Shown: piece after piece, positions 8,136 to 16,260 of the stretch | Numbering within the stretch: position 1 is the stretch's first letter | How the letters are laid out: each line of letters opens with the position of its first letter | Assembly (NCBI GenBank): GCA_964551635.1 | Contig: CAZKDZ010000077.1 | Span: 1 to 33,593, forward strand | Origin: JAAXHE01 sp964551635 | GTDB lineage: Bacteria > Latescibacterota > UBA2968 > GCA-2709665 | DNA: 33,593 nucleotides | Reading direction: 5' to 3' | Notes under the pieces: model-generated | Told to the model about the DNA's origin: nothing | What the model saw: only the letters and a program-made list of their open reading frames with translations | Databases searched by the model: none | Translations under genes and position numbers: made by a program

Positions 8136-8279
8136 AGCTCCCTCGTGTTGTTGCCATCCGTTTAAGCAGTTGTGGCCAACCGTGCTAGCGATCAGGCACG
8201 ATACTACGTCAGGGGACGATAGCCTCTACAGCGCTCGTAGAATTCTCGAATTTCATGCGTCGAGTCGCAAGGCGATTGG

Positions 8280-8308
8280 ATTTTACCATGAGTCCGAACC
8301 AGTTTCAA
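8280..8308 (-). promoter_or_regulatory. Promoter of the small protein-ATPase-nuclease operon
   Basis: On the minus strand TTGAAA (8308-8303) and TAAAAT (8285-8280) are 17 bases apart, and a TGG directly before the second box makes it an extended -10. The leader to ATG 8135 would be about 140 bases. Apart from this site and the repeat flank from 8411, I see no gene in 8136-8456. Confidence 0.55.
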
Positions 8309-8410
8309 GCAGTCATAATTCAGTTGTTAGCATTGTCGCATCTATCGTTATCCCGCTTTCAATTCGGTCAACTATGGCCACACAACAGCTATCGGACGCT
8401 TCCAAGACAA

Positions 8411-8876
8411 AATGCATTCGGATCGCTGTCACGCGACCTCCGCTTCCCTACCGCATTCACCTCTCCCCCCACCGGTTCCGCAACTCGATCACGGTCAGCA
8501 TGGTCAGTTCCCCGGTCGGATCCAGTCCGGTATCCGCCTGAAACTTGCGCAGCGCCTCCCGGGTGGCGTCGTTTATTTCGCCGTCGACCGGTCCGGTTTC
8601 GTAACCCAGTCCATTCAGGATCGTCTGAACCTCGTACGTGTGCTCCGGCCCGGCGGGCATATCGGACGGTTCCTCGGCTTCATCGGGTTTCTCTTCAACG
8701 ACGGCCGTGTCCTCCGAGATCAGCACCCATCGCAGGAGCCTGATTTCAAAGAAAACGGCGACGGTTCCCACCATCCACAGCATGCCGAACAGCAGCGCAA
8801 TCCCCCATCGTATCCCCATATTCTCTTCCACGCCGGCCGCTATGCCCGAGCGATCGAAGACTTCGGGCGCGAGCAG
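8411..8876. repeat. Right copy of the diverged direct repeat flanking the module
   Basis: This is the partner of 4125-4600. It lies inside the intact peptidoglycan-binding protein gene and its 3' flank. Together the two copies bracket the genes at 4619-8135. Confidence 0.6.
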
Positions 8877-9203
8877 ATAGTGCATGCACAGCCAGAGCCC
8901 CGTATGCAGGATCGCGAGGACGATCGGCGTTCGGACCGGCACCCGGAGAGGCGACCGCGACGGGCGCCAGAAGCGGGCGATCGCAAGGGTCCAGAGGTCG
9001 TCGAGGATCAGAAACAGGGGAAACGCCGCGAGGAAGCCCACCGCCCGGCCGGCGGCATCGGGCTCCTGCGTCCAGGCCCACCACGCCGGCCCCGCCAGCG
9101 ATACCGCCAGCACGATCCACGTGCCAGCGCGAAGCAGCAGCGCCGTTCGCGACCGCCCGGAGGCGGGTGTGGCGGACCCGGTCTCAGGCTGCAATCGGTT
9201 CAT
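8457..9203 (-). CDS. Membrane protein with C-terminal peptidoglycan-binding domain
   Basis: A 248-residue protein with about four membrane helices in its first 150 residues, an acidic proline and glutamate-rich linker, and a PG_binding_1-type domain at the end (YEVQTILNGLGYETGPVDG, then ATREALRKFQ). It probably ties the membrane to the cell wall. The frame extends to 9236, but I chose ATG 9203 because GGAGG lies seven bases before it. The gene diverges from the DNA polymerase gene. A truncated paralogue lies at 4169-4600. The domain call is good; the cellular role is not known. Confidence 0.75.
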   Translation of the reverse strand: MNRLQPETGSATPASGRSRTALLLRAGTWIVLAVSLAGPAWWAWTQEPDAAGRAVGFLAAFPLFLILDDLWTLAIARFWRPSRSPLRVPVRTPIVLAILHTGLWLCMHYLLAPEVFDRSGIAAGVEENMGIRWGIALLFGMLWMVGTVAVFFEIRLLRWVLISEDTAVVEEKPDEAEEPSDMPAGPEHTYEVQTILNGLGYETGPVDGEINDATREALRKFQADTGLDPTGELTMLTVIELRNRWGER

Positions 9204-9264
9204 TTTCAATCCTCCGCCGGGGATGTTCTTCCGCACAGCCCTTCCGGGACGCGGATCACTTGGC

Positions 9265-9280
9265 TATATTGTACAGTACA
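9265..9280. promoter_or_regulatory. Palindromic operator candidate between polB and its divergent neighbour
   Basis: TGTAC-A-GTACA at 9270-9280 is a perfect 11-bp palindrome placed 38 bases before the polymerase ATG. A TATATT (9265-9270) on the plus strand and a TACAAT (9273-9268) on the minus strand overlap it, so both divergent promoters could use this spot. Their -35 boxes are weak. Family B polymerase II is SOS-controlled in Escherichia coli, so a damage-response repressor site is possible, but the motif is not a LexA box I know. Confidence 0.35.
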
Positions 9281-9318
9281 CAACGCTGACCCGCCCAACC
9301 TCACGGGAGCCGCGGAAC

Positions 9319-11445
9319 ATGCGCCCACAATCCGAAATCCTGGCCGTCGAACTGGTTGACGGAAACAAGATGGTGTACTATACCCGCGCCGGGCGCGAGA
9401 CGCATCCGTTTTCACCCTGGCTGCTGGTCGAGGCGCCGGAGGAATGCGACAGGGCCGGCCTGGCCGGCGTTCGGAAGATAACCCATCTCAAGGGCGGCGG
9501 CCAGTTCCGGTTCCTGGTCCAATTCCACACCTGGGGCGATTTTCTGAACGCCCGCGGACGACTGTCCGCCGACAGCATCGTCCACTTCGACTTCAACAAC
9601 CCGGTCAAACAGCACCTGCTGCTTTCCGGAAACACGCTTTATCGGGGCCTGCGTTACAACGACGCCCATCGTCTCCAGCTGGATATCGAAACCACAGGAC
9701 TGAATCCCGATGCGCGGGACGCTCGTATCATCCTGGTCGCGCTTTCCGACAACAGGAACTACGAGGAAGTGCTCGGCGCCGGCGGGATTTCCGAAGTCGC
9801 ATTGCTGGAGGCGCTGAATCACCGCATCCGGAGCCGCGACCCAGACATCATCGAAGGCCACAACATCTTCGACTTCGACCTCAATTACATCCTGGCGCGC
9901 GCCCGCGCGCTGAACGTCAGCCTCCCCTGGGGCCGCGACGGCTCCGAACTGAAAGCCGGAAACGGCATGCGCCGGTACAGGGTCGCCGCCCGAAGTCGCA
10001 CGTTTCGTCCCGCAACCATTCACGGCCGTCACATCATCGACACCTATCACCAGGTCCAGCGATACGACATCGGCGGCCATCTGGAGAGCTACGGCCTGAA
10101 GAACGCCGTCCGTACGCTTGGCCTGGAGCGTGAGGACCGCGTCTTCATCCACGGCGCCGATATCCGGAAGACTTGGCGAGACGACCCGGACCGGGTCGCG
10201 TACTATGCGCTCGACGACGTCCGCGACGTGCGCGCGCTGAGCGAAATGGTGGCCACCACCGAGTTCTACCAGACCCAGGTGCTGCCTTACCGATTTCAGG
10301 ATGCCGCGATTACCGGGCCGGGTGAAAAGATCAACGCCCTGATGATCGGCGCCTATCTCCGCCGGGGACTCGCCGTTCCAAGGGCTCACCATTCGGAGCC
10401 GTTCGGGGGAGGCTACACCGAACTCTTCGCCTCGGGCCTTTTCAACCGGGTTGTCAAGGCAGACGTGGAGAGCCTTTACCCTTCCATTATGTTAAACTAC
10501 GGTATTCGACCCGCTTCCGACACAGAAAACGTCTTCCTCCCCATGCTGGAGCGCCTCACCGGACGACGCCTCAGGGCGAAAGCCAGTCTGAAGGAGGCCC
10601 GAACCGATGCCGACCGGTCCTACTGGGACGGCTTGCAGGGAAGTTACAAACTCCTGATCAATTCTTTCTACGGGTACCTGGCGTACGGAAGGGCGAATTT
10701 CAACGACTACAAGGCGGCGGCACGCGTCACAAACCTCGGCCAGCAGATTGCCCGGAAGCTCGTAACGTTGCTGCGGGAGCGAAGCGCACGGCTTATCGAA
10801 GCGGATACCGACGGTGTGTATTTCGTCGTCCCCCCCGAAGTCCGTTCGGAAAGAGAGGAGCACGATTTCGTCGAAGCGCTGTCCCGGGAACTGCCCGAAG
10901 GCATCCACCTTTCCCACGACGGCAGGTACCGCGGTATGATCAGCCTCAAGGCCAAGAACTACGTCCTGATCGACTACGACGGGCGGCTCATCGTCAAGGG
11001 GAGCAGCCTGCGCAGCCGCCGCGACGAGCGGGTTTTTCGTGAGTTCGTGCGGAAGCTCGCGCAACTGCTGATCAGCCGGCAGTCCGATGCCGCGTCGGCC
11101 CTCTACGCGCAATTCGCCGACGGCCTGGGGACGGGTCAATTCGATCGGGGAGACATCTGCCGCAGGGAGACCGTTACGGAGAAGACGTTCTCGAATCCGA
11201 ACCTGCGGCGGCTGGCCGCTGCTGCAGAGGGATGTAAAGCGGGTGACCGGATTGAGGTGTACCAGAGAAACGATGGAAGTCTCGCGCGAATCGAAAACTA
11301 CGACAACGACGAAGACAGGGGATATCTGCTGCGAAGACTGCACGATATGGCGGGTCGTTTCCGCGGCCTCTTCGGCGACATCGAATTCGATCGACTCTTC
11401 CCGCTCCGGAAACAACCCGAGGGAGGGCAGCTCAGCCTGTTCTAA
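9319..11445 (+). CDS. polB: Family B DNA polymerase (polymerase II-like)
   Basis: A 708-residue DNA polymerase with a proofreading domain. Exonuclease motifs are LDIETTG (D122, E124), EGHNIFDFDLNY (N182, D185) and YALDDVRDV (D299 or D300). Polymerase motif A is DVESLYPSI (D382), motif B KLLINSFYG (444-452) and motif C EADTDG (D496, D498), all intact. Motif C ends in glycine where serine is usual. The protein ends in QLSLF, a match to the sliding-clamp binding peptide. It is shorter than E. coli Pol II. The frame is open far upstream, but ATG 9319 is preceded by GGGAG and fits the family start. It probably works in repair or damage tolerance. Its stop overlaps that of the convergent flippase by four bases. 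Confidence 0.93.
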   Translation: MRPQSEILAVELVDGNKMVYYTRAGRETHPFSPWLLVEAPEECDRAGLAGVRKITHLKGGGQFRFLVQFHTWGDFLNARGRLSADSIVHFDFNNPVKQHLLLSGNTLYRGLRYNDAHRLQLDIETTGLNPDARDARIILVALSDNRNYEEVLGAGGISEVALLEALNHRIRSRDPDIIEGHNIFDFDLNYILARARALNVSLPWGRDGSELKAGNGMRRYRVAARSRTFRPATIHGRHIIDTYHQVQRYDIGGHLESYGLKNAVRTLGLEREDRVFIHGADIRKTWRDDPDRVAYYALDDVRDVRALSEMVATTEFYQTQVLPYRFQDAAITGPGEKINALMIGAYLRRGLAVPRAHHSEPFGGGYTELFASGLFNRVVKADVESLYPSIMLNYGIRPASDTENVFLPMLERLTGRRLRAKASLKEARTDADRSYWDGLQGSYKLLINSFYGYLAYGRANFNDYKAAARVTNLGQQIARKLVTLLRERSARLIEADTDGVYFVVPPEVRSEREEHDFVEALSRELPEGIHLSHDGRYRGMISLKAKNYVLIDYDGRLIVKGSSLRSRRDERVFREFVRKLAQLLISRQSDAASALYAQFADGLGTGQFDRGDICRRETVTEKTFSNPNLRRLAAAAEGCKAGDRIEVYQRNDGSLARIENYDNDEDRGYLLRRLHDMAGRFRGLFGDIEFDRLFPLRKQPEGGQLSLF

Positions 11446-12695
11446 TATCGTTGGCCGGCCGTAGTTCCGAAGAACGTCTCTCTCCGGCTGATTACGAGCC
11501 ACCACAGTACAACGCCCAGCACACATCCGGCCACCGCAGGAACAAACGCCGTCAAGGCGGCACTGTGGTAATGGTACGTAAAGACCCCCGCGACCACGCC
11601 AGCGACAACCAGAACCAGCATCCACGCTGCGGCGCGACCCTGCTCGTGGGCAGCGAGCAGCGCGGTGTGCGCCAGGCCGCACAGCACAAAGGGCGGCACA
11701 CACCAGACCAGTTGCATTGCGAACGGCAGCGCGGGAAGCCAGGCCTGCCCCAGAAGCCACGTCACCGCCGGTCCAAGCATCAGTTGTACGGCCGCCGAAA
11801 CCGCAAGGGCAATGCCCGTCAGCGTAACCGCAGACCGGGCGACGAGCTTCATGAACGCCTGTCGGTCGTGCAGCCGTGTGCTCAGGGCGGGCAGCACGGC
11901 CTCGAAACTCGCACCTATCAGAATAAGCAGCGCCGCCGCCAGACGGTACCCGACGGCCAGGTAACCGGCTTCGGCGCCGCCTCCGGTCAGATGGTAAACC
12001 GTCAGGTAGTTCAGACTCAAGAGGTTGATCAGGAAATACACCGCCGGCAGATGTTTCAACCCCTCCACGATCCGACGTCGATCGAATCCCGGTCGAACCG
12101 CAGGACCTGGTTCCCCCGCCGCATGCCGGAAAAGGACATACCCGGCCGCGAGATAGCCTGCACGACAGACCAGATAGCAAGTTGCGACGCCGACCAGTCC
12201 CAGGCCGGCAATCATCGCGCCCATCCCGCTTGCCAGCAGAAGCACGTTGAGACCCAGCATCAGCACGGCGCAGGTTCCGGGCCGCTGCAGTCCCTTGAAA
12301 ACCGCGTTGAGCCCATCCCCCATACTCATTGAAACCGTGGAAACGCCCACCAGCAACACGGCCAGCGCCACATCCGGCCCGGCGCCGATCATCCAGGAAA
12401 CCCCTGCCATGACGGCCAGCGATGGGAGCGCCATCGCCAGCTTGAACGACAGGGCTTCCTGGCACGCGATACGGCCATGGCCCGGACTGGATGCCGAGGC
12501 CTTGATGATCCGGTTGTTCGTGCCTGCATCCAGAATCGGAACGAAAAATGCGGTCAGGCCGATGACAAAGACGTAATCGGCCAGTCCGCTCTCGCCGAGA
12601 AGGCGCGCCACGACCACCAGAAGCAGCATGCCCCCAAGCAGATGTGCGCCCTTCTCCACGGTGATAAAGACTGAATTTCCCGAAACCCGCGCCAC
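11442..12695 (-). CDS. Wzx-like polysaccharide flippase (MVF/MATE-type)
   Basis: A membrane protein of about 417 residues with 12 or so helices, the pattern of O-antigen and exopolysaccharide flippases. Typical family features are the N-terminal GAHLLGGMLLLVVVARLLGESGLADY, where a first helix leads to an LG-x-x-x-x-x-Y turn, and repeated glycine-rich helices. It would move lipid-linked sugars across the inner membrane. The frame opens at GTG 12701, but GTG 12695 has GGAG five bases upstream and is preferred. No other polysaccharide genes are nearby, so it is an isolated gene. A terminator at 12722-12747 separates it from the lipoprotein gene upstream. Confidence 0.75.
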   Translation of the reverse strand: MARVSGNSVFITVEKGAHLLGGMLLLVVVARLLGESGLADYVFVIGLTAFFVPILDAGTNNRIIKASASSPGHGRIACQEALSFKLAMALPSLAVMAGVSWMIGAGPDVALAVLLVGVSTVSMSMGDGLNAVFKGLQRPGTCAVLMLGLNVLLLASGMGAMIAGLGLVGVATCYLVCRAGYLAAGYVLFRHAAGEPGPAVRPGFDRRRIVEGLKHLPAVYFLINLLSLNYLTVYHLTGGGAEAGYLAVGYRLAAALLILIGASFEAVLPALSTRLHDRQAFMKLVARSAVTLTGIALAVSAAVQLMLGPAVTWLLGQAWLPALPFAMQLVWCVPPFVLCGLAHTALLAAHEQGRAAAWMLVLVVAGVVAGVFTYHYHSAALTAFVPAVAGCVLGVVLWWLVISRRETFFGTTAGQRY

Positions 12696-12721
12696 GTCCA
12701 CTCCGATGCCGCCGAAAATAA

Positions 12722-12747
12722 GAAAAGCAGGGCAGCCCCTGCTTTTC
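12722..12747 (-). terminator. Intrinsic terminator after the PKD lipoprotein gene
   Basis: GAAAAGCAGGG and CCCTGCTTTTC form a perfect 11-bp stem with a 4-base loop. On the minus strand it is followed by a T-rich CTTATTTTC. It lies 27 bases past the lipoprotein stop. Confidence 0.8.
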
Positions 12748-12773
12748 GATTCATTGAACAGCTTGAAAGGCTC

Positions 12774-13493
12774 TCAGAAATCAAACCCCAGACGGTCGTC
12801 CACGCGAACGGTCACGGTGTCGGGTTCGCTTGTAATCGCACCTTCGGCAACGACAATATCGTCGCGGACACGCAGTTCGAAGATAAAGTCGGCCGGCGCA
12901 ACGGCCCGGAAGACGGGCATGCTGTTCTCAGCGTCGAAATCGACGCCGGGGCCGTCGAGCTGGGTCCAGGTATACCGGAGGGGGTCCCTGTCCGGATCCG
13001 AACTCCCCGTGCCGTCCAGTGTCACACTGAGTCCGCTCACGTATGGCACGGTGCGATCCATCCCCGCATCCGCCACGGGCGCTCCCTGGGTGACGTGAAT
13101 CTCGACCATCCCCTCTGTAATGGTGCCCGATTTCCCGTCGTCAACCTGAACCTTGAGCGTGTAGACGCCCGTAGCGACAGGCGCGATCCAGACCACGGTC
13201 ACGGAATCCTGAAAGAGTCCCCTCAGGGAATCCTGGTTGCTGGCCGCGAACTGTCCGCCTTCCTCCCTCTTAAGGTCGGTCCACAGATAGTCCAGTTCAT
13301 CGTTGTCCGCGTCGTCTGTGAAGAGCGTAATCTGGACCTTGCTTCCTCGGCCCACGGATGAATAGTCATCCTGGTCCGTGCTGAGTTCCACGATCTGCGG
13401 CTGTTCCTGTCTGTCCAGCAGACCACAGCCCGTCAGGAAAGACAGGCAGAACAACACCAGTGTCCAGCGCACGATATCCCTCGGAAAAAACAT
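12774..13493 (-). CDS. Lipoprotein with PKD/Ig-like domains
   Basis: A 239-residue secreted lipoprotein. The N-terminal hydrophobic stretch ends in the lipobox LTGC with the lipidated cysteine at residue 23. Two beta-rich domains follow. Residues 30-130 contain DYLWTD and YTLKVQVDDG. Residues 137-230 carry the PKD/K319-type signature PVADAGMD, LDGTGSSDPDRDPLRYTW. Such domains usually mediate binding at the cell surface. The ATG has no strong ribosome site. The gene lies 221 bases after the Sco gene and ends at a clear terminator. The ligand is unknown. Confidence 0.8.
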   Translation of the reverse strand: MFFPRDIVRWTLVLFCLSFLTGCGLLDRQEQPQIVELSTDQDDYSSVGRGSKVQITLFTDDADNDELDYLWTDLKREEGGQFAASNQDSLRGLFQDSVTVVWIAPVATGVYTLKVQVDDGKSGTITEGMVEIHVTQGAPVADAGMDRTVPYVSGLSVTLDGTGSSDPDRDPLRYTWTQLDGPGVDFDAENSMPVFRAVAPADFIFELRVRDDIVVAEGAITSEPDTVTVRVDDRLGFDF

Positions 13494-13511
13494 GGCAGAC
13501 GGGAAAACCCT

Positions 13512-13670
13512 TTAGACGCTGAATGAAATATCGCTCCGGACTTCGCCGCGCCAAAGACGGAGCCTGAACGGAACACCCGTTCTAACTCCCTGGCGGCGAT
13601 TGAGTTCCATCAAACCGGCGGGACTGACATCGAAAGTCGGCGTCGGATCCGTTCGGCGTCCCGAAGACAC
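13512..13670 (-). other. Possible dispersed repeat or coding remnant
   Basis: Between the Sco and lipoprotein genes, the minus strand keeps one frame open to TAA 13512, from a GTG near 13670. It would read as a basic peptide including TFDVSPAGLMELNRRQG. No ribosome site is seen, and the opposite strand is also open through much of it. It may be a non-coding dispersed element of this genome. I can only flag it. Confidence 0.2.
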
Positions 13671-13714
13671 CGTCCGATTGAATGTTTGTATCGAACGGCC
13701 CGATCGCGGGAAAC

Positions 13715-14356
13715 TCAGCGGCTCTCCTTCAACAGCATTTTCAAGTCGGGCAGCAGTTTCTTCGCCATCCCGGGATCGGTCCCGTCGTAGTAGGCTCTGA
13801 CCCGCCCTTTTCTGTCCACAAGCGCAAAGCGCAGGCTGTGCATGATCTGGTCCGTGCCTTCCTCAACACCCCCCACACCCAGCTGGAAGCCATTGCGAAT
13901 GACGCTGTACACACCGGACTTCTCACCCGTGAGAAACAGCCAGCGATCCCGATCCGCCAGGTAACGTTCCGCATACCCGGAAAGGACCTCGGGGGTATCC
14001 CGTTCCGGATCCACCGAAAATGACACCAGCCGCGTGTCAGGATATTTCTTCAGCGGGGCCTGAAGCGCCTGCATCTGCGCCGAAAGCAGCGGGCAGGGAC
14101 CGGCGCAATGCGTGAAGATAAAGTCCGCAACCCAGACGTGGCCGAGCAGGTCCGAAAGCCCCATCTCCCTTCCGCTGCGTTCCAGGAGCACGAACTCCGG
14201 CACCTCGCTCAGAACCGGCAGGCGCTGCAACTGGGCCCTGATGGCCTTGACTTCGCGCAGGAACAGGAACGCGCCCACCGTCAGCATCAATAGAGTCGCG
14301 CCTGCCAGCACGAGCCAGAAAACACGAACCTGCCTGGGTACGCCCATCGGTTTCAT
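13715..14356 (-). CDS. sco: Sco1/SenC copper chaperone for cytochrome oxidase
   Basis: A 213-residue membrane-anchored thioredoxin-fold protein. One N-terminal helix (about 11-33) is followed by the domain with THCAGPCP (C84, C88) and the distant H173 in DQIMHSLRF, the three copper ligands of the Sco family. SVDPERDTPEVL is also typical. It delivers copper to the CuA site of oxidase subunit II, or keeps its thiols reduced. The frame is open to 14437, but ATG 14356 has AGGAG four bases upstream and overlaps the permease stop as TGATG, so it is translated after the ABC exporter genes. The oxidase genes are in the next operon upstream. Confidence 0.9.
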   Translation of the reverse strand: MKPMGVPRQVRVFWLVLAGATLLMLTVGAFLFLREVKAIRAQLQRLPVLSEVPEFVLLERSGREMGLSDLLGHVWVADFIFTHCAGPCPLLSAQMQALQAPLKKYPDTRLVSFSVDPERDTPEVLSGYAERYLADRDRWLFLTGEKSGVYSVIRNGFQLGVGGVEEGTDQIMHSLRFALVDRKGRVRAYYDGTDPGMAKKLLPDLKMLLKESR

Positions 14357-15162
14357 CACACTCCTTCCCGCCGCCTGACCAAAAACAACGAAATGCCCAA
14401 CGTCAAACCAACGAACAGGCTCGTTACCAGAAGACACACCTCGATCGACGGCACCCGCCCCGCCAGTTCAGGCGCTTCCATGTACAGCGTATGCCGAACG
14501 CCGGCAACGCCATAGGTCAACGGATTCATCCGCATCACCCACGCGAGCCAGTCCGGCACGCCGGAAAGCGGGAACAACGCCCCCGAGAGCGCCCACATCG
14601 GCAACAGGAACAGGTTCATGATTGCGTGGAATCCCGCCGTGGACGCCATTCGCCACGCGATTGCGAAACCCAGGCCTGTGAGCGCCATGCCCACCAGAAG
14701 CAGAAACGCCAGCGTTGCGGCGAGAGCAACAGGGCTGACCGGAATGTCCAGCTGGTAGACAAACAGCAGAAAAACCGCCCCTTCCAGCACGGCAAGCGTC
14801 GTTCCCCCCATCACCTTTCCAATGACCACGCCGCTTTGCGAAACCGGGGCGACCATCACGGACTGCATAAACCCCTCTCTCCGGTCCTCCACCACCGAGA
14901 TCGTGGAGAATATGGCCGTGAAGAGCAGGACCATCAGGAGGGCGCCAGGATAGATATATTCCAGGTAGCTCACCGATCCCGATATGCCGGCGGGCGCGAA
15001 GGACGCGCTCATTCCAATGCCCAGCAGCAGCCAGAACACGAACGGCTGCAGGATCGCGCCAAGCAGCCTGTGCCGGTCTCTGGCGAATCGCACGAGCTCA
15101 CGCTTCCACAATGTCGCCGCCGGGAGGACAAACCCTCCGCCGCGCCGCGCGTCAGCCGGCAT
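14356..15162 (-). CDS. ABC-2 type exporter permease
   Basis: A 268-residue permease with about six membrane helices and the ABC-2 features YLEYIYPGALLMVLLFTAIFS and MNPLTYGVAGVR. It forms the membrane part of an exporter with the ATPase encoded just upstream; the frames overlap by 11 bases. ATG 15162 is chosen over the longer frame (15213) because GGAGG precedes it. The substrate is not shown. Its coupling to the Sco gene suggests a role in oxidase assembly, for example haem or copper-related export, but antibiotic or lipid export is equally possible. Confidence 0.85.
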   Translation of the reverse strand: MPADARRGGGFVLPAATLWKRELVRFARDRHRLLGAILQPFVFWLLLGIGMSASFAPAGISGSVSYLEYIYPGALLMVLLFTAIFSTISVVEDRREGFMQSVMVAPVSQSGVVIGKVMGGTTLAVLEGAVFLLFVYQLDIPVSPVALAATLAFLLLVGMALTGLGFAIAWRMASTAGFHAIMNLFLLPMWALSGALFPLSGVPDWLAWVMRMNPLTYGVAGVRHTLYMEAPELAGRVPSIEVCLLVTSLFVGLTLGISLFLVRRREGV

Positions 15163-16093
15163 TCCTGCCCTCCTCCGTCTCGAACGGACGCCCCGTCTCG
15201 CGGATGAACACATCCTCCAATGTGGGCCGTCCGAGCCGGACTGCGGATATCTGTTCCCGGAAACCGGCGTAGAGGGAAGCCATCATCGCCTGCCCGTCGT
15301 CGCACTCAATCCGGACGGTACCGTCAACAAGCGCCGTGGCAGCGCCTACCTTCGTTTCAATTTCGGCTCTCAGCGCCTCCGTATGTTCGGCTTCGATCAC
15401 CAGAACGTCTTTGTTCATCGAACGCTTGAGCGCGTCCGGAGCGCCCTGTGCGACAAACCTTCCCCGGTCCAGAATGCCAACGCGGTCGCATCGCTCCGCC
15501 TCCTCGATGAAGTGCGTGGTCAGCAGGACGGTGACGCCCTGATCGTCACGAAGTCTCTGGAGGTCGTCCCAGAGCGTTCTTCGGGCAAGCGGGTCCAGTC
15601 CGCTGGAGGGTTCGTCGAACAACAACAGCTCCGGCCGGTGCAGCAACCCTCTTGCCAGGTCCACCCGCCTTCGAAGTCCGCCGGAAAGCTCTTCGGTCCG
15701 GTCGTTTTTCCGATCCGTGAGGCCGACGCTCCCGAGAATCGATTCGATCCGCTCCCTCAATGCGCGCCCGCGCAGACCATACAGATGGCCCTGGTGGCGC
15801 AGGTTCTCAAGTACCGTCAGCTTGAGGTCCAGGCTGGCATGCTGAAACACCACCCCGATTCGGGCGCGTATTTCCGCGGCATCCCGAAACGGGTCACGGT
15901 CCAATACTCGAACCGTTCCTTCGGAGGGTTCGAGAAGCGTACTCAGGATGCGAAACAGGGTTGTCTTCCCTCCCCCGTTCGGGCCCAGCAGGCCATAGAC
16001 CTCGCCCCTCTCGATTCGAAGGTCGATTCCGTCGAGCGCATTCCGGTTTCCGTATCGATGGCGCAACCCGGCAACTGTGATGGCAAGCGACAA
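15152..16093 (-). CDS. ABC exporter ATP-binding protein
   Basis: A 313-residue ATPase of the CcmA/DrrA/NodI type. Walker A is GPNGGGKTT (37-45), the Q-loop glutamine is Q84, the signature LSGG at 136-139, Walker B LLLFDE with D160/E161, and the switch histidine H194. A C-terminal domain of about 90 residues is typical of drug and haem exporters. The start is a TTG with GAGGGG five bases upstream; no ATG or GTG fits better. It pairs with the following permease and Sco genes in one transcript, separated from the haem synthesis genes by a terminator. Confidence 0.88.
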   Translation of the reverse strand: MSLAITVAGLRHRYGNRNALDGIDLRIERGEVYGLLGPNGGGKTTLFRILSTLLEPSEGTVRVLDRDPFRDAAEIRARIGVVFQHASLDLKLTVLENLRHQGHLYGLRGRALRERIESILGSVGLTDRKNDRTEELSGGLRRRVDLARGLLHRPELLLFDEPSSGLDPLARRTLWDDLQRLRDDQGVTVLLTTHFIEEAERCDRVGILDRGRFVAQGAPDALKRSMNKDVLVIEAEHTEALRAEIETKVGAATALVDGTVRIECDDGQAMMASLYAGFREQISAVRLGRPTLEDVFIRETGRPFETEEGRNAG

Positions 16094-16205
16094 GGGGACC
16101 CCTCGGAAGCCGTCTCGAAACCGCCGGACAACGGTAGCGGCACGAGGCTCGCGGAAATATCAGGCATGCCGGATAGAGGAAGACGACACCATCCGAAAAG
16201 AGAAA

Positions 16206-16228
16206 GGTGATAGGCAACCCCTATCACC
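16206..16228 (-). terminator. Intrinsic terminator ending the respiratory operon
   Basis: GGTGATAGG and CCTATCACC form a perfect 9-bp stem with a 5-base loop. On the minus strand it is followed by TTTCTCTTTTC. It lies 32 bases after the haem O synthase stop and before the ABC exporter gene. Confidence 0.8.
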
Positions 16229-16260
16229 CGGCAAAACCTGGTTTGCGGCGCCCGACTCGG

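Noticed and set aside
7828..8743. Plus-strand frames of 237 and 162 codons across the module promoter and repeat flank.
   Set aside because: They run opposite to the 58-aa gene, the promoter and the peptidoglycan-binding gene, with no ribosome site or domain.
9270..9280. Palindrome considered as a known LexA box.
   Set aside because: It does not match the E. coli, Gram-positive or alphaproteobacterial consensus; kept only as an operator candidate.
10492..12465. 657-codon minus-strand frame across polB and the flippase.
   Set aside because: It spans the end of one real gene and most of another, in a different frame from both.
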